DNA from: Apium graveolens
Lineage: Eukaryota; Streptophyta; Magnoliopsida; Apiales; Apiaceae
Assembly: GCF_009905375.1 (NCBI RefSeq)
Contig: NC_133656.1
Span: 228,373,739-228,437,738, forward strand
Length of the DNA stretch: 64,000 nucleotides
Direction: 5' to 3'
This document shows, in pieces, positions 10,132 through 21,501 of this stretch. The translations under genes and the position numbers were made by a program. Each line of letters begins with the position of its first letter. Position 1 is the stretch's first letter. The notes beneath the pieces are model-generated. The model saw only the letters and a program-made list of their open reading frames with translations, did not search any database and was not told the DNA's origin.

Positions 10132-12221
10132 ATAATATGTGCCTCTAACATTTTCTATGATTCTTATATTCCTTTATTTTTTACTTGTTCAAAGAATTTT
10201 GATATTTACGAGCAGACTAAACTATTTTTTAAGGGCACGACGCAGTTCATTTTTGCAGAATAGTTCTTATTTGTATGTTGATGGTTTGTTAAACAATCTT
10301 AAGGCAGGAAAGGTAAAAAATGATGTGTTTAAAAAATTTAATCAAGGTGGTGAGTTCACTCTTATCGTAATTCATTTATGAACCCCTTCACAAATATATG
10401 ATACAATCTTTACCTCTCTATATTATTACTTGATTATTCAATATGAGTGCATGTTTGGTTTGAAACTAGTATGCTAGCTTTGCTAGTGAGTCTGATTTCA
10501 ACTGTTTAATTGGTATGCTAGTTAGTCAAAATTCTCTTTCTAAATAATTGGTGTATGATTGTTCATGAGTATAACAATAGTAATTCTTAGTTTGTAGGTG
10601 TTTTTTTACTTTTAGTTTTTAGTTAATTTCTTAATTTGGTGCTTTTTAGAAGTATTGTTGTGTCGTTGAATGACGATGTATGTTGTCTAGTGACGATTTG
10701 TGTCATTTATGTATGACTTTTTTTGTGTCATCTTTGCATTGCTATTATTTTTCATTAAATGATTTATTATATTTTAGTCTAATATACAACTTATATATTC
10801 TAGTGAGGTATCTAACCAAAGGGATACCTTTGGTTAGATTTATATTTTATCTATCCTATAATATATATATGTATATATATATATATTTTAAATAATTCTT
10901 AATATCTTACGATGTGATTTAATTTATTTGTTTTGTTTTGCAGGTCGAATACTAAGGTGTTTTATTTTTAGACATTAAATTCTTATTGTCTAAGTGTTTG
11001 GAGGCAACATGTGTGCCTTACGGTTAGATGATAACCTTTTTTGAATGAAAGAACTCCCTTATTCCGGATTTTATCACGGGTAATTCATGACAAAAAAGTC
11101 ATTCATAAGAAAAAAAAAAAATCAAATTGTGCTGGAGTATAGTACATATGTTATGCAAAATGATCGTTATGAGATAGGGAGAAATACATTGAAGTCGGAT
11201 TTTAAAACAAAGTCATCGATTAACGGGAAAAATCAAACTGAGATCATGTGTTGGAGATTATAATTTAATTATGTGGGGTGCTCATAAGGGACCATTACAT
11301 TAGATTGATCTAAGGGTTTATGTTAATTTCTAATTTTCATTTTAATGGTTGTTTATATTAATACTATAATAGAAACCAATTTTAGAATAAAAAATCGAAA
11401 CCAATTTTTTTTAAAATTACTTCGAATATAACTCATATGCTATGCAAATCGATCATAAAGAAATGGAGAAAAATACAATGAAGTCGGATTTAAAGAAAAA
11501 CTTATCGTTTTACGGGAAAAAATTAAATTAAAAATGAAGGGGAAAATACGAGATTGTGCGACCATTAAATTAGATTAAATTAGATTGATCTAATGGTTTA
11601 TATTAGTTTCTAATTTCTATTTTCTATTTAATTTTTATTTAATCATTTATCTCTCTCTATATATATATTATATATTTCTCCAGTTCTTATTTTAAGAAAG
11701 TTTTCATTTGAGTAAAAACCTATATATAAATATTTATTTAATAAATAATATTTGCAATTTATATAATACTTAACAATTATTTTTTAATAATATTTTTGTA
11801 GTTCATAGATTAATAGACTATATCAAAAATAATAATAAACATAAGCATATAGTTACTGGGCATTTGGGCCCGAACTAATGCAGCAAACTAAGAAAAGGCT
11901 GCCGTTTGGTTAAAAAAGAAAAAGAGAAGGCTACGTTTAAAATTTCACCAAATCCTATTCTTAAACAACTGGGCCAAAAACTTAACTGAATAAGCCCAAC
12001 AAAAATCCAATGGTAGGCTATTGTAACTTTTAAGTTTTATCCCCCTTTAAAGCAATCTTGTCTTTTTGGCTTTTGCTACATAACATTTTAATATTTGGGA
12101 TTAAATGTTTTAAATGAACTTGTGAATATTATATAAATACTATATATTAGAAATGTGGTATTAAATATTTTTAATCTATTTTTTGCTAATAAATAAATAA
12201 TTTTTCAAAATTTATCTTGAA
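10132..12221. other. Intergenic AT-rich DNA
   Basis: No supported gene is visible. The stretch holds a (TA)-rich run near 10861-10886 and a diverged direct repeat: about 11140-11345 resembles 11428-11640. Both repeat copies contain blocks such as GAAGTCGGATTT and TTAGATTGATCTAA. The short ORFs lack any recognisable domain. Confidence 0.6.
11140..11640. repeat. Diverged direct repeat, two units about 290 bp apart
   Basis: The shared order of motifs (atgcaaa-atcgat, ggagaaaaatac, GAAGTCGGATTT, acgggaaaaa, attagattgatctaa-ggttta) shows that the two blocks derive from one duplicated sequence. No family was recognised. Confidence 0.55.
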
Positions 12222-12233
12222 CTAGCTTTATTA

Positions 12234-12250
12234 CCCGTGCAAAGCACGGG
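12234..12250 (-). other. Helitron 3' terminal hairpin
   Basis: The perfect palindrome cccgtg-caaag-cacggg lies eight bases from the terminal CTAG; it is the structure thought to mark termination of rolling-circle replication. Confidence 0.85.
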
Positions 12251-12480
12251 CTAGCTTTATATATAAAAAAATTGCTATTTTTTGTGTACTTTTACGATAT
12301 CTGCGTGTTGTTTCGTACCATATTATGAGATTCTTGTTAGAAGGACTACCGTAACAACGAACATCCTTAAATTTATATTGTGTGACGAATGTAAAATTTA
12401 GAGTACACTCTTACCATTAAAAATAATGGTTTTCTATCAAGTCTCAATGATTTTTTTAACTGAAGATACCAAAAATATTA

Positions 12481-12761
12481 TTCCCTCTGTCCCAACCATT
12501 TCTTTACACTTTCCTTTTTGGATGTCTCATCCAATTTTTTACATTTCAAAACATAACAAAAATAGTTAACGGGTCCCACAATTTTCTCCATTTTCCTCCT
12601 TTTTCACACCACTTTTACTCCAATATCTCTTTTTTATATATTAAAAATCAATGGGTCCCACCACTTTACCCACTTTTCTTTCTTTTTTTTCACTACTTTA
12701 TACATATTTCTTAACCCCCGTGCCCAAACCAAACGTAAAGAATTGGTTGGGACGGAGGGAG
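12481..12761. mobile_element. Stowaway-like MITE (Tc1/mariner) nested in the Helitron
   Basis: The 281-bp element is flanked by TA dinucleotides (12479-12480 and 12762-12763). Its inverted termini match CTCCCTCYGTCCCAACCA with one mismatch at the left end. It has no coding capacity. A clear relative lies at 54456-54717. Confidence 0.88.
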
Positions 12762-13458
12762 TATAATGTTTAGGTGTCATGTTTATCAAAATATGGGGGC
12801 AAAATAGTAATTTTTTTTGCACAGTCGCACTCAAACTTCAAATAACTCGGCTCATAAGGTTCACGAGTCTTATCGAGCCGATATTATTTTTTAATAGAAA
12901 TATATTTTTATCTAAATATTTAATATTTTATTAATATTTTATATATTTATTAGAATCGAATTCGAACATAACCTATCATATTTCGAGTTTTTGTCAATAT
13001 TTGGTGAAATTGATTCAAGTTTTCGAGTCGAACTTGAGGCTACCTGACTATTTACGACTCGAGTTTCATGCTTGATTTAATATTCGGGTGAAACTGAGCT
13101 CGTGCTCGAGCCCGAACATTTTTAATCGAGTTCAAGTTTGAAAGTTTTCGACTCGGCTCGGCTTGATTATGCTCTTAGTTGTTGTAAAGTTGGTATCTCG
13201 AAGTGAGTTAATTACCCATGTCTCAATATTTAACAAACTATTATTAAATGGTAATATATTATCAATAACTTAATATGGTAACATAATATCAACTCGGTTG
13301 TACATGAGTATAAAATTAATATATTGTAGTGAGCGAATTACTCTTAGAATAATTTTATTATATATCAATATTAGATTATATAGGTTTAGCCATCCAATAT
13401 AAAAAATAAATATATAACTCGGTACTTAATGTTATCAAAATATAATCAAATAAGCCTC

Positions 13459-14345
13459 TAGCTCAATCAATTGAAGTCACATATTTTGTTTGGATATAGG
13501 TGTCACAGGTTCAATTCTACAAGCCAATAATATTTTTCCATATTTATTCAAATAAGGGTGTCACAAGTTCAATTCTACAATCGATTGAACTTTTTACGAC
13601 CTGAATTTCGAGTTTGAAATTTAAAGTTCGGTTGAACTTGAGTTCGTGCTCGAACCCGAAAATTTTAATCGAGTACGAAACTAACAGTTTTTGAATCGAC
13701 TCGGATTGATTATACCCTTAATTGTTACACGAGTATAAAGTTAGTATCTCGATGTGAGTTAATTATCCGATTTTTGATAATTAATAAAATATTATTATAT
13801 GGTAAGATATTATCAACAAGAAGTTATTTATTGAATGTATAAATTAAAAATATATATAATCTTGTTGGTGCACACGAGTGTAAAGTTATTATATTGTAAT
13901 CAGCTAATTACCCAAGTCTTATAATAATTTTATTCTATATAATATTGAATTATATAGGTTTAGTCACCCAAAATAAAGAAAGAAGTATCTAACTCAATAC
14001 TTGATTTTATCATAATTTAACATATCGATTATGTTTGTTACAAGTGTAAAATTAACATATCGAAGTGAGTTATTCAATCAAGTCTCAAATCATTATATTT
14101 TATATAAATATTAAAATAAATATTAAATTTAATATAAGGCAAGACAGCTCGTGTAAATAAACAAGTTCTAACTAAATACTTAATGTTATAAAAGTTTAGC
14201 CAAAAGTGTTTCTAACTCAAGTGGTTGATGTGTTTAATTTGCAAATAGTTGGCATAAGTTTGATTTCTATCAACAACTATTTTTTGCAGACTATCTCAAG
14301 TGGTTGATGTGTTTAATTTGCAAATAGTTGGTATAGGTTCGATTA
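13459..14345. repeat. tRNA-like repeated cassettes inside the Helitron
   Basis: Segments with an A-box-like sequence (tagctcaatcaattg at 13459-13473; ctcaagtggttga at 14216 and 14295) are followed about 40-50 bases later by B-box-like sequences (ggttcaattc at 13508-13517; ggttcgatta near 14336). A 37-base unit is repeated exactly at 14216-14252 and 14295-14331. The layout resembles a tRNA-derived SINE head, but no foldable tRNA with a normal anticodon stem was found. Confidence 0.4.
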
Positions 14346-14435
14346 TGATATTTATTAAATTACATGGGCAAAACAGTAATTTCGAATATAATATTTCTCC
14401 AAAAACTTATGTTACAGTATTATAAAGATAATAGA

Positions 14436-16990
14436 TTTCATCATTCATAAAATTTAGATCAAACATGACCAGATTCGAGTAATAATTTGAATCATTTATG
14501 ATAATAATCTATTCATGAGTGATGGGGATCTGCACCCCAGTACATCATCGATTAGTCTTATGTCAATCGATCTTCAATTCACACCGAACCAGATTTATCT
14601 TCAACACGAATGATATGTATCTCTCTCTTATCCAATTTTTATCATCTTCTTCTTTCTATAATTATACACACATGATATATACACATACGAGATGCAAAAA
14701 TATATACAGAGAGGTAGAGAAAGAAGTGTCGATTAGCGGCAGTGACACGGGGTATTTTTGGGCTGAAAAAGAGAAGGGGTGTAGTCTTTCAAGATTTTGT
14801 TCAAATTGTATTAAAAATTTACATCGGTTGTAAATCTCTAAAACAATCATGTATTAATCGTTCAATTCATGGGAATTGCAACTGAATTTGATGAAAAAAG
14901 TATTCATCAATTTAAAGTAATGAGTCCAAAACATAAGCACACCAACTCATTAAAGAGGTGATTATATAGGTCGTCATAATCATGCAAATAACAAGGATAA
15001 TGATTATCTTCGGAGATCAAGATAAAGACATGGAATATTTTTTTGGGTTTCAAGAACAGAAGATGTGTCAACTGCTTCCAATCACCACTGCAATTATCAA
15101 AGTTACCATGTTCTCTAATTTCGTGTTTAACAGAAAAGTGCATTTGAATTCGGTAAGTCCTGTGCGAATAAAATTATGAGTTAAGATTTGTCTCAACCTA
15201 TATTTACTTATGCTATCAAACTATCGTATATTTGTAATTGCTACCCTTTTAATATTTTTTTAAATATGCACACACATAAGCCGAAGTTTATTTTGGGAAA
15301 CTGCCTCTTTATTCTTTAAATAAAGGGAATGATCGTACATCTTACACTCGCCAGACCTGCTATAAACAGGATTTACGAGGTATGATTGATTTGGTTTGGT
15401 ATCTTGAATTTTCATCAAAATAATAACTAGAAAGAAATTTGTGTCATTTAATTCCTGTGTAAAAATTTACATAAATAACAAATGTTTAATTCTATTAGAA
15501 AAAGGAAGTCAATTTTCAAAAGTTCATAACAATATTTAAAGAAAATAGTATCCATTACCAAGTGTTATAGTGTTCTAAAAATAAACAAATGCAAATTTTT
15601 TCTTTTAGTACGATAAAAAAAATGTAAGATTATTAGAAAAATCTATTAAATGTTCTTCTAATTTTTTTAATTAAACCCGCGCCTAAAAAGGATAAAATTA
15701 GTTCTAATAAAAACATGCGTGATTTAGAGCATCTCCAACCATCGTCACTGTTAGCTAAAAAGTCTAGGTGACACAGTTATATACATATTAGCTAAAAGAG
15801 TTATATACATATTAGCTAAAAGATATACTACTCCAATCATGTTACCTGTTAGCAAAAAATTTAGATATCCTATATCTCATCTTCTATATCTGTTGATCCT
15901 GTAGTCATTAGCTAAAACATCCACGTCAGCTTTCTGTCAACTTTTTACCTTATTTTAATCTAACTTTGCACATCAATACACACATATATTCATATTATAT
16001 TTATATTATATATATATATATGTTAAATTTTTTATTTCATATTTAATATTTTAACTTTATGTTATATTAAGTGTTAAAATATGATATTTTGATTGACCAA
16101 TTTTATTAATTATTTTAATAAATATTACACAATTATAAAAATATTAATAAATCTAATCTAATCTAATATAATAAAATGTAATATAAATTTAAATATAAAA
16201 TTTTATTATACATATAAGTATATATTTTTTAACACATATAAGTGTCTTTTATAATTATATAAATATATATTCAATATTTTTTCATTAAATAAATTTTTTA
16301 TTTTTACTTGTATTTAATTAAATATTTAAATTTATTTTAACATGTGAAATTTTCATATATATAAAATAATTTGAAAATACATATAACATAATATTGTTGA
16401 ATTTAGCTAATGAATATAGCTAATACCACTAAAGCAAACAAACTTAATCCAACAAAATTTTAGATGATGATGATTTAGCTAACCATTTTAGCTAGTATGA
16501 TTGGAGATGATGAGTTTTAATTGAAATAACTCTGCATTGACATTAATGATACTAATTAAATCACGACACCTCATTTGTCATATCATTGTAAACTTTTTTT
16601 ATGATAAATTTTGTGCAATACCCAATAAACAAACTAGTAATTAAGTTGCGAAAACTTTGATTTAATTTCAAGGCAATGATTTCCTTGAACGAAAGTCAAC
16701 AACAATATATTAAAATTATTATTTATAATATATAATGATTAAGATAACCGTGTTGCATTTTAAAATTATTAAACAATGGATATAAGGTCGAATCACAATA
16801 ACAATATATTAAAATTATATTTTATAATATATAATGATAAAAATAACCGTATAGATTATATATTAGTAACATAATAAACCGAAATTCAGATAAACAGGGT
16901 GAATCCGTTTTGTCCCGGATATTTATTTATTAATATACATACCATAATAAAAAAAATAATGCACTTGAAAATTCACTAGCTTCATTGATG
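14436..16990. other. Intergenic AT-rich DNA
   Basis: I see no supported gene here. A probable TIR element occupies 15728-16513. The remainder is simple AT-rich sequence with a local near-repeat at about 16686-16870 (acaatatattaaaattat-tttataatatataatgat occurs twice). Confidence 0.6.
15728..16513. mobile_element. Probable MITE with imperfect terminal inverted repeats
   Basis: The left end GAGCATCTCCAACCAT and the right end, read in reverse (CATCATCTCCAATCAT), form an imperfect TIR. TTAGCTAAA-like sequence is repeated inside both ends, and a 25-bp tandem repeat (ttatatacatattagctaaaag) lies at about 15778-15822. The internal part is very AT-rich and non-coding. A target duplication is not clear, so the superfamily is not assigned. 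Confidence 0.6.
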
Positions 16991-16998
16991 CAGACAAT

Positions 16999-17674
16999 TA
17001 GGGGTGTACACGGATCGGGTTGGGCGGGTTGGGAGAATTTAGCAACCCAACCCAATTAATTCGAATTTTCAAAATTTCAACCCAACCCAAATCGTTTAAA
17101 TTTGTAACCCAAACCAATTTGTATACTTCGGTTTGGTTCGGTTTGGATCGGTTTGATCGGTTTATTAAATATACAAAATTAATATAAAAAATTATAATAA
17201 AACATAATGTTTTAAAGTTTAAAACACTTGAAAATAGTTCAAAACAATATTACAATCCTCCATATTGAATAGTCTTAAACATCTAATTTTCGACATCAAA
17301 AGTACTAATAATATTGCTTACGCTTTATATATTGGAATGAATCATAAAAGCAAAAAATATAGCACTAATCAAACATACGAAATGAACTACGAACACGGAG
17401 ATTATAAGTTACATTTAGAGTTAGAGATATATGAATCTATGTAAATGGCCTAAACACAATTTTGGATTAATTTATTAGCATGTACATATATATTTTAATC
17501 GGGCTGGGTTGGATTGGTTTAAAATTATCGAAAACCATATCCAACCCAATTAAATCGGGTTGACATTTTTTCAACCCAACTATATATCGGGTTGAAAAAA
17601 ATCGGTTTGGTTCGGCCGAAATAGGATCGGTTCGGTTTGGATTGGTCGGGTTGGTCAAACCGTGTACACCCCTA
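16999..17674. mobile_element. hAT-type MITE
   Basis: The 676-bp element has perfect 15-base TIRs (TAGGGGTGTACACGG). It is flanked by 8-bp target duplications with one mismatch, cagacaat at 16991-16998 and cggacaat at 17675-17682, as expected for hAT transposition. Both arms are rich in GGGTTGGGTT/TTCGGTTTGG variants that can pair with each other, so the element could fold into a long hairpin. The short reverse-strand ORF rich in Asn, Pro and Thr is a by-product of this repeat. Confidence 0.9.
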
Positions 17675-17682
17675 CGGACAAT

Positions 17683-18459
17683 AAATTGAAAACAAAGGTT
17701 TCTTTATACTCCGCAGGACTAGAAGTAAAATATTAATGGTAGCTGTCTCCCTGTAACGTTGACAAGTGACAACAAAATATATAAATATAAGCTTACACAT
17801 ATCAGATGACCTTATAGTGTACGTTGTTCCACCCCTCCAGTTGTTTATCTTTTTTTAGCTAATAGTTTTATCTATGCAATCATCTTGAGACGAATGTTGA
17901 AATTAACTAGCAGTAGCAAGATTATAAATTTCGGAAATTGACAAGATACTGATTTATAATTTTTTGGGTAATTTTTAAAAAAATTAATGATAATTTATTA
18001 AAAATTGATCAAATTAAACAAATATTTATCAATAATTTTTAATTAATCGACCGACTTTTATAAGCAGTAATATCTAATTATCTCATTCCCTCATTATTTG
18101 ATACCTGGTTATGCATGAGCATATATTTGAAAAACTAACAAATGACTGAAAGGGCAACAAGAATAGACAAGGTCGATGGTAACAAGATACAAACATGATG
18201 GATTGTAAATTTGTAATAACAAAAAAAACATCGTTTGAATGAGAGGTTACATCCATAAGATACCTCTTGTATCAACTTTGTCTTCATGTTTACATAAATT
18301 AGCATAATGTCACAAATTTAATAAAGTTGTCACCAATCCATGGCGTGACAGTCTATACTAAAACCTCTTTAAATACTTCCTCAGTTTTTCACCATCTCAC
18401 AACATTATTAACTTAATCATCTTTAGCTAATCTTTGTTTTTTTCAAGTTAATCATCATC
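17683..18459. promoter_or_regulatory. Upstream region of the UNC93-like gene
   Basis: This is non-coding AT-rich DNA. A TATA-like CTTTAAATAC lies about 90 bases before the ATG, near 18366-18376, followed by a pyrimidine-rich leader. No other feature could be supported. Confidence 0.4.
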
Positions 18460-19988
18460 ATGGGTGCTGATGAAGAAAAAGCAACAGATTTTAAGGTGTT
18501 ACAAGAATCTCCACCACCTTCTGCCTATTTTAGGTACAACTCTCCTTTAGTTCAAGTTGGCCTTATTGGTTTGATCTGCTTTTGTTGTCCTGGAATGTTT
18601 AATGCACTTTCCGGCATGGGAGGCGGTGGTCAGGTGGATCACAAAGCTTTTAACAATGCTAATACTGCACTCTACACCACCTTTGCCATTTTCGGGGTTT
18701 TGGGTGGTGGAATCTACAATATTTTGGGTCCTAAACTCACTCTTTTCAGCGGCTGTTCAACTTACATTCTGTATGCAGGTTCTTTTCTTTACTACAACCA
18801 TCACAAGCATCAAGCTTTTGCCATTGTGGCTGGAGCTCTGCTTGGTATTGGAGCTGGACTACTTTGGGCTGGCCAAGGAGCAATGATGACTTCTTATCCG
18901 ACAGCAGGTCGAAAAGGAAGTTATATTGCTATGTTTTGGAGTATATTCAACATGGGTGGTGTCATTGGAGGCCTTATACCTTTTATTATGAATTATAATA
19001 GACTTGAAGCTAAGTCAGTTAATGATGGAACTTATATTGGTTTCATGGTTTTCATGACTATTGGAACAATTCTTACATTGTCGATTTTGCACCCGAGTAA
19101 AGTTATTCGAGAAGATGGAACTAGATGTACTGAGATGAAGTATTCCAGTGTGAAGGTAGAGTCCATTGCAATTTTGAAGTTGTTTCTGGATTGGAGGATG
19201 CTATTGTTGGTGCCAGCATCTTGGGCTAGTAACTTTTTTTATACTTACCAGTTTAATAATGTTAATGGAACTTTGTTCAACTTGAGAACTAGAGGTTTGA
19301 ACAACGTGTTTTATTGGGGAGCTCAAATGATTGGATCTATAGCCATTGGTTATGTCATGGATTTTAGTTTTAAGAGTAGGAGGACAAGAGGTTTGGTTGG
19401 TGTTGCAATTGTTGGAGTTCTTGGGACCGCGATATGGGGTGGAGGCCTTGCCAATCAGCTTGGATACAAGCGCAAAGAAACTCTCGTGTTACTTGATTTT
19501 AAGGAATCTGGTTCTGATTTTGCAGGGCCATTTGTGTTGTATTTTAGCTATGGCTTGCTTGATGCTATGTTCCAGAGCATGGTTTATTGGGTTATTGGGG
19601 CTTTGGCTAATGATGCTGCTATTCTTAGCAGGTACATATTACACACAATGTTGATATTTCAAGGCTATTTGGTTTAACATCAAACATCTTATAACATGAA
19701 ATTTTGAATTACTTGTGCAGGTACAATGGTTTCTACAAGGGTGTGCAGAGCGCAGGTGCAGCAGTGGCCTGGCAAATCGATGTACACAACGTGTCGTTTG
19801 TGTCTCAACTGGCTGTGAGTTGGGGGCTATGTACAATAAGTTACCCATTGTTGGTTGCTCTCATTATATTGGCTGTGAAAGATGAGAGTGTGGAAGACTT
19901 GGAAGGAACATCTAAGGAGGTTGCACTCCCAGCAGCTGTCCCAGAGTCCATGGAGGATAGTAATGTTGCTGTCAGCAAGTCAGACTAA
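18460..19988 (+). CDS. UNC93-like MFS membrane protein
   Basis: There are two exons, 18460-19631 and 19721-19988, joined at AG|gtacat...tgtgcag|GT with the frame preserved (AGG codon), giving 479 residues. The family is the plant UNC93-like/DUF895 branch of the major facilitator superfamily, multi-span membrane proteins that are poorly characterised in plants; animal UNC93 relatives affect channel regulation or receptor trafficking. Visible features are hydrophobic spans near residues 30-50, 70-90, 118-142, 153-177, 191-211, 243-263, 285-303, 311-332, 354-385 and one near the C-terminus. Glycine-rich MFS-like stretches (GALLGIGAGLLWAGQGAMM, SIFNMGGVIGGLIPF) are present, with soluble tails at both ends. 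Length fits the family and no lesion is seen. Confidence 0.88.
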
Positions 19989-20667
19989 AATTTTCTTTTC
20001 TTTGGTGTTTATTGATTCTTGTTAGAGTGCTAATCTACTCTGTTACCTTTTCTTTTGTTATTTGCAAACTTGTAATTTAATTCAGCAATAACTGTCATGA
20101 CTCATGAGCATCATAAGCATCAAAATACTAGTCATGACTTTGGTTCATGTTTATATGAATTCTGATATAGGAAGAAACTTGTTACAAGAGCTTCAACAAG
20201 ATCTTATTGTAATAACAGTACTGCTATATTCACACATTGATCAATGATCATGAAACTCATGACTGCTTCTTTAACACACCGTCCACCCGAATTTTTTTAT
20301 TTGTAAAATAGCTGAGATTGCTATGAAAAAAGGACTAAACCCCAACTTAATCAGGTATACATAGATTGAGACAATGAATTTTAAAAAAATAAAGGATTTA
20401 ATTGATTTTGCTTATTTTCTGATATTTAAAAATAAGCACTTAGTATGTGTTTTTTTAGAAAATAGTACTAAAGAAGATTTAATTTGCACCCCACAATCAT
20501 GTAATCTCACAATTCTAAGGCATACAATTGTAAAAACGTGTCCAGAAATTATAAAAGGACGGTCCAAATAAAGTTAGTAAATAATGTGAGAGAATTAAGT
20601 TAAGGCAGTTATTTTTTTTGTCCTTGAGATTTGATCAAGCCAAAGAAGAAGAGAAGAAAAGACAACA
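19989..20667. other. Intergenic region between UNC93-like and LLG genes
   Basis: It holds the 3' untranslated region of the UNC93-like gene and the promoter of the next gene. The segment 20176-20375 is similar to 21975-22165 on the far side of the LLG gene. Confidence 0.5.
20176..20375 (+). repeat. Direct repeat flanking the LLG gene, copy 1
   Basis: It shares ordered blocks with 21975-22165, such as cttcaacaagatc, cacatattgatca-like, gctgagattgctatgaa and cattgagacgatga-like sequence. The copies are diverged and non-coding. Confidence 0.55.
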
Positions 20668-21501
20668 ATGGCATCCCCACCATTCTTGCATTTGCTTCTC
20701 TTCTTCCTTCTCTCCGGCTTTGCCTCTTCAGCCACCCTCTCAAGTAATCACAATTTTATTAACCATGCTATTAAATTCATATGCTTGTATAGGAATTAAA
20801 ATCGGAAATCGTCTAACATTTTCTTATGTGAATATGCAGATAATATATTTAGATCCGACGTGCTTCCTGGACGTATCCTCCTTCAGCAAAAAGCATGTTA
20901 GTCCTATGATCTTTTTTAATACTCTGATTATGTTTTGCAAATAGATATCTAAATTTGCATTTTCGGAGATTGAATTGAAGCATACCTGTTTTTTCACATA
21001 AGTTTTGGTGCTAGAAAACAAATTCTTGGTAATTGGAATAACTGTTCTCGGACATGAACTACATTTGATTGTTAACATGCATAAGTTCATATAAGAGCCC
21101 TGGTTCTGAAATCTTACATATGATTTGCAGCTTGTGACATAGACTTTGAGAATCAGAACTATACAATCATTACCAGCCAATGTAAAGGTCCAAACTACCA
21201 AGCTAAAGCATGTTGCGGCTCTTTTAAGGAACTAGCTTGCCCTTTCAGCGACAAGCTGAATGACATGAAAAATGACTGTGCCACAACCTTGTTTAGTTAT
21301 ATTAATCTCTATGGCAAATATCCGCCTGGACTTTTCGCTAACATGTGTCATGACGACAAGGAAGGGCTCAACTGCGATGAAGTAATGCAAGCTAAACAGA
21401 AGCAGCAGAAATCTTCAAGCGCTGCTGCAGCTGAGAAATCTACTGTGCTAATGATTTCTGCAGCTTCCTTCCTCATCATCTTACTATTCAATTTGTTCTA
21501 A
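20668..21501 (+). CDS. LLG: LORELEI-like GPI-anchored protein (LLG)
   Basis: There are three exons, 20668-20743, 20840-20896 and 21131-21501, with GT-AG introns and continuous frame, giving 167 residues. LLG proteins are GPI-anchored chaperones and co-receptors of FERONIA-type receptor kinases that bind RALF peptides at the plasma membrane. The sequence shows an N-terminal signal peptide (about residues 1-22) and a short variable region. The eight-cysteine LLG core follows (CDIDF, NYTIITSQCKGPNY, AKACCGSF, ACPF, NDCATT, the hallmark FSYINLYGKYPPGLFAN, then MC and NC). A Ser/Ala-rich GPI-attachment stretch and a hydrophobic C-terminal tail complete it. NYT is a potential N-glycosylation site. 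It appears intact; which LLG paralogue it is cannot be told here. Confidence 0.93.

Larger units (their letters stand above)
12222..14435 (-). mobile_element. Non-autonomous Helitron
   Basis: On the minus strand the element begins TCTATTATCTTTATAATACT at 14435, a typical plant Helitron 5' end. It ends with a 17-base hairpin (cccgtgctttgcacggg, 12250-12234), a short spacer and CTAG at 12225-12222. The base before the 5' TC is A and the base after CTAG is T, the A|T insertion site expected for rolling-circle Helitrons, which make no target duplication. No Rep/helicase ORF is present, so it is non-autonomous. The interior is repetitive and contains a nested Stowaway MITE. Confidence 0.85.

Noticed and set aside
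13459..13520. A functional tRNA gene
   Set aside because: Only A-box and B-box-like strings are present; the acceptor and anticodon stems do not pair.
14519..14833. 104-codon ORF with a low-complexity start
   Set aside because: There is no recognisable domain, no splice partner and AT-rich surroundings; it is probably chance.
17467..17658. Reverse-strand ORF rich in Asn, Pro and Thr
   Set aside because: It is the translation of the GGTTGGGTT arrays in the hAT MITE.
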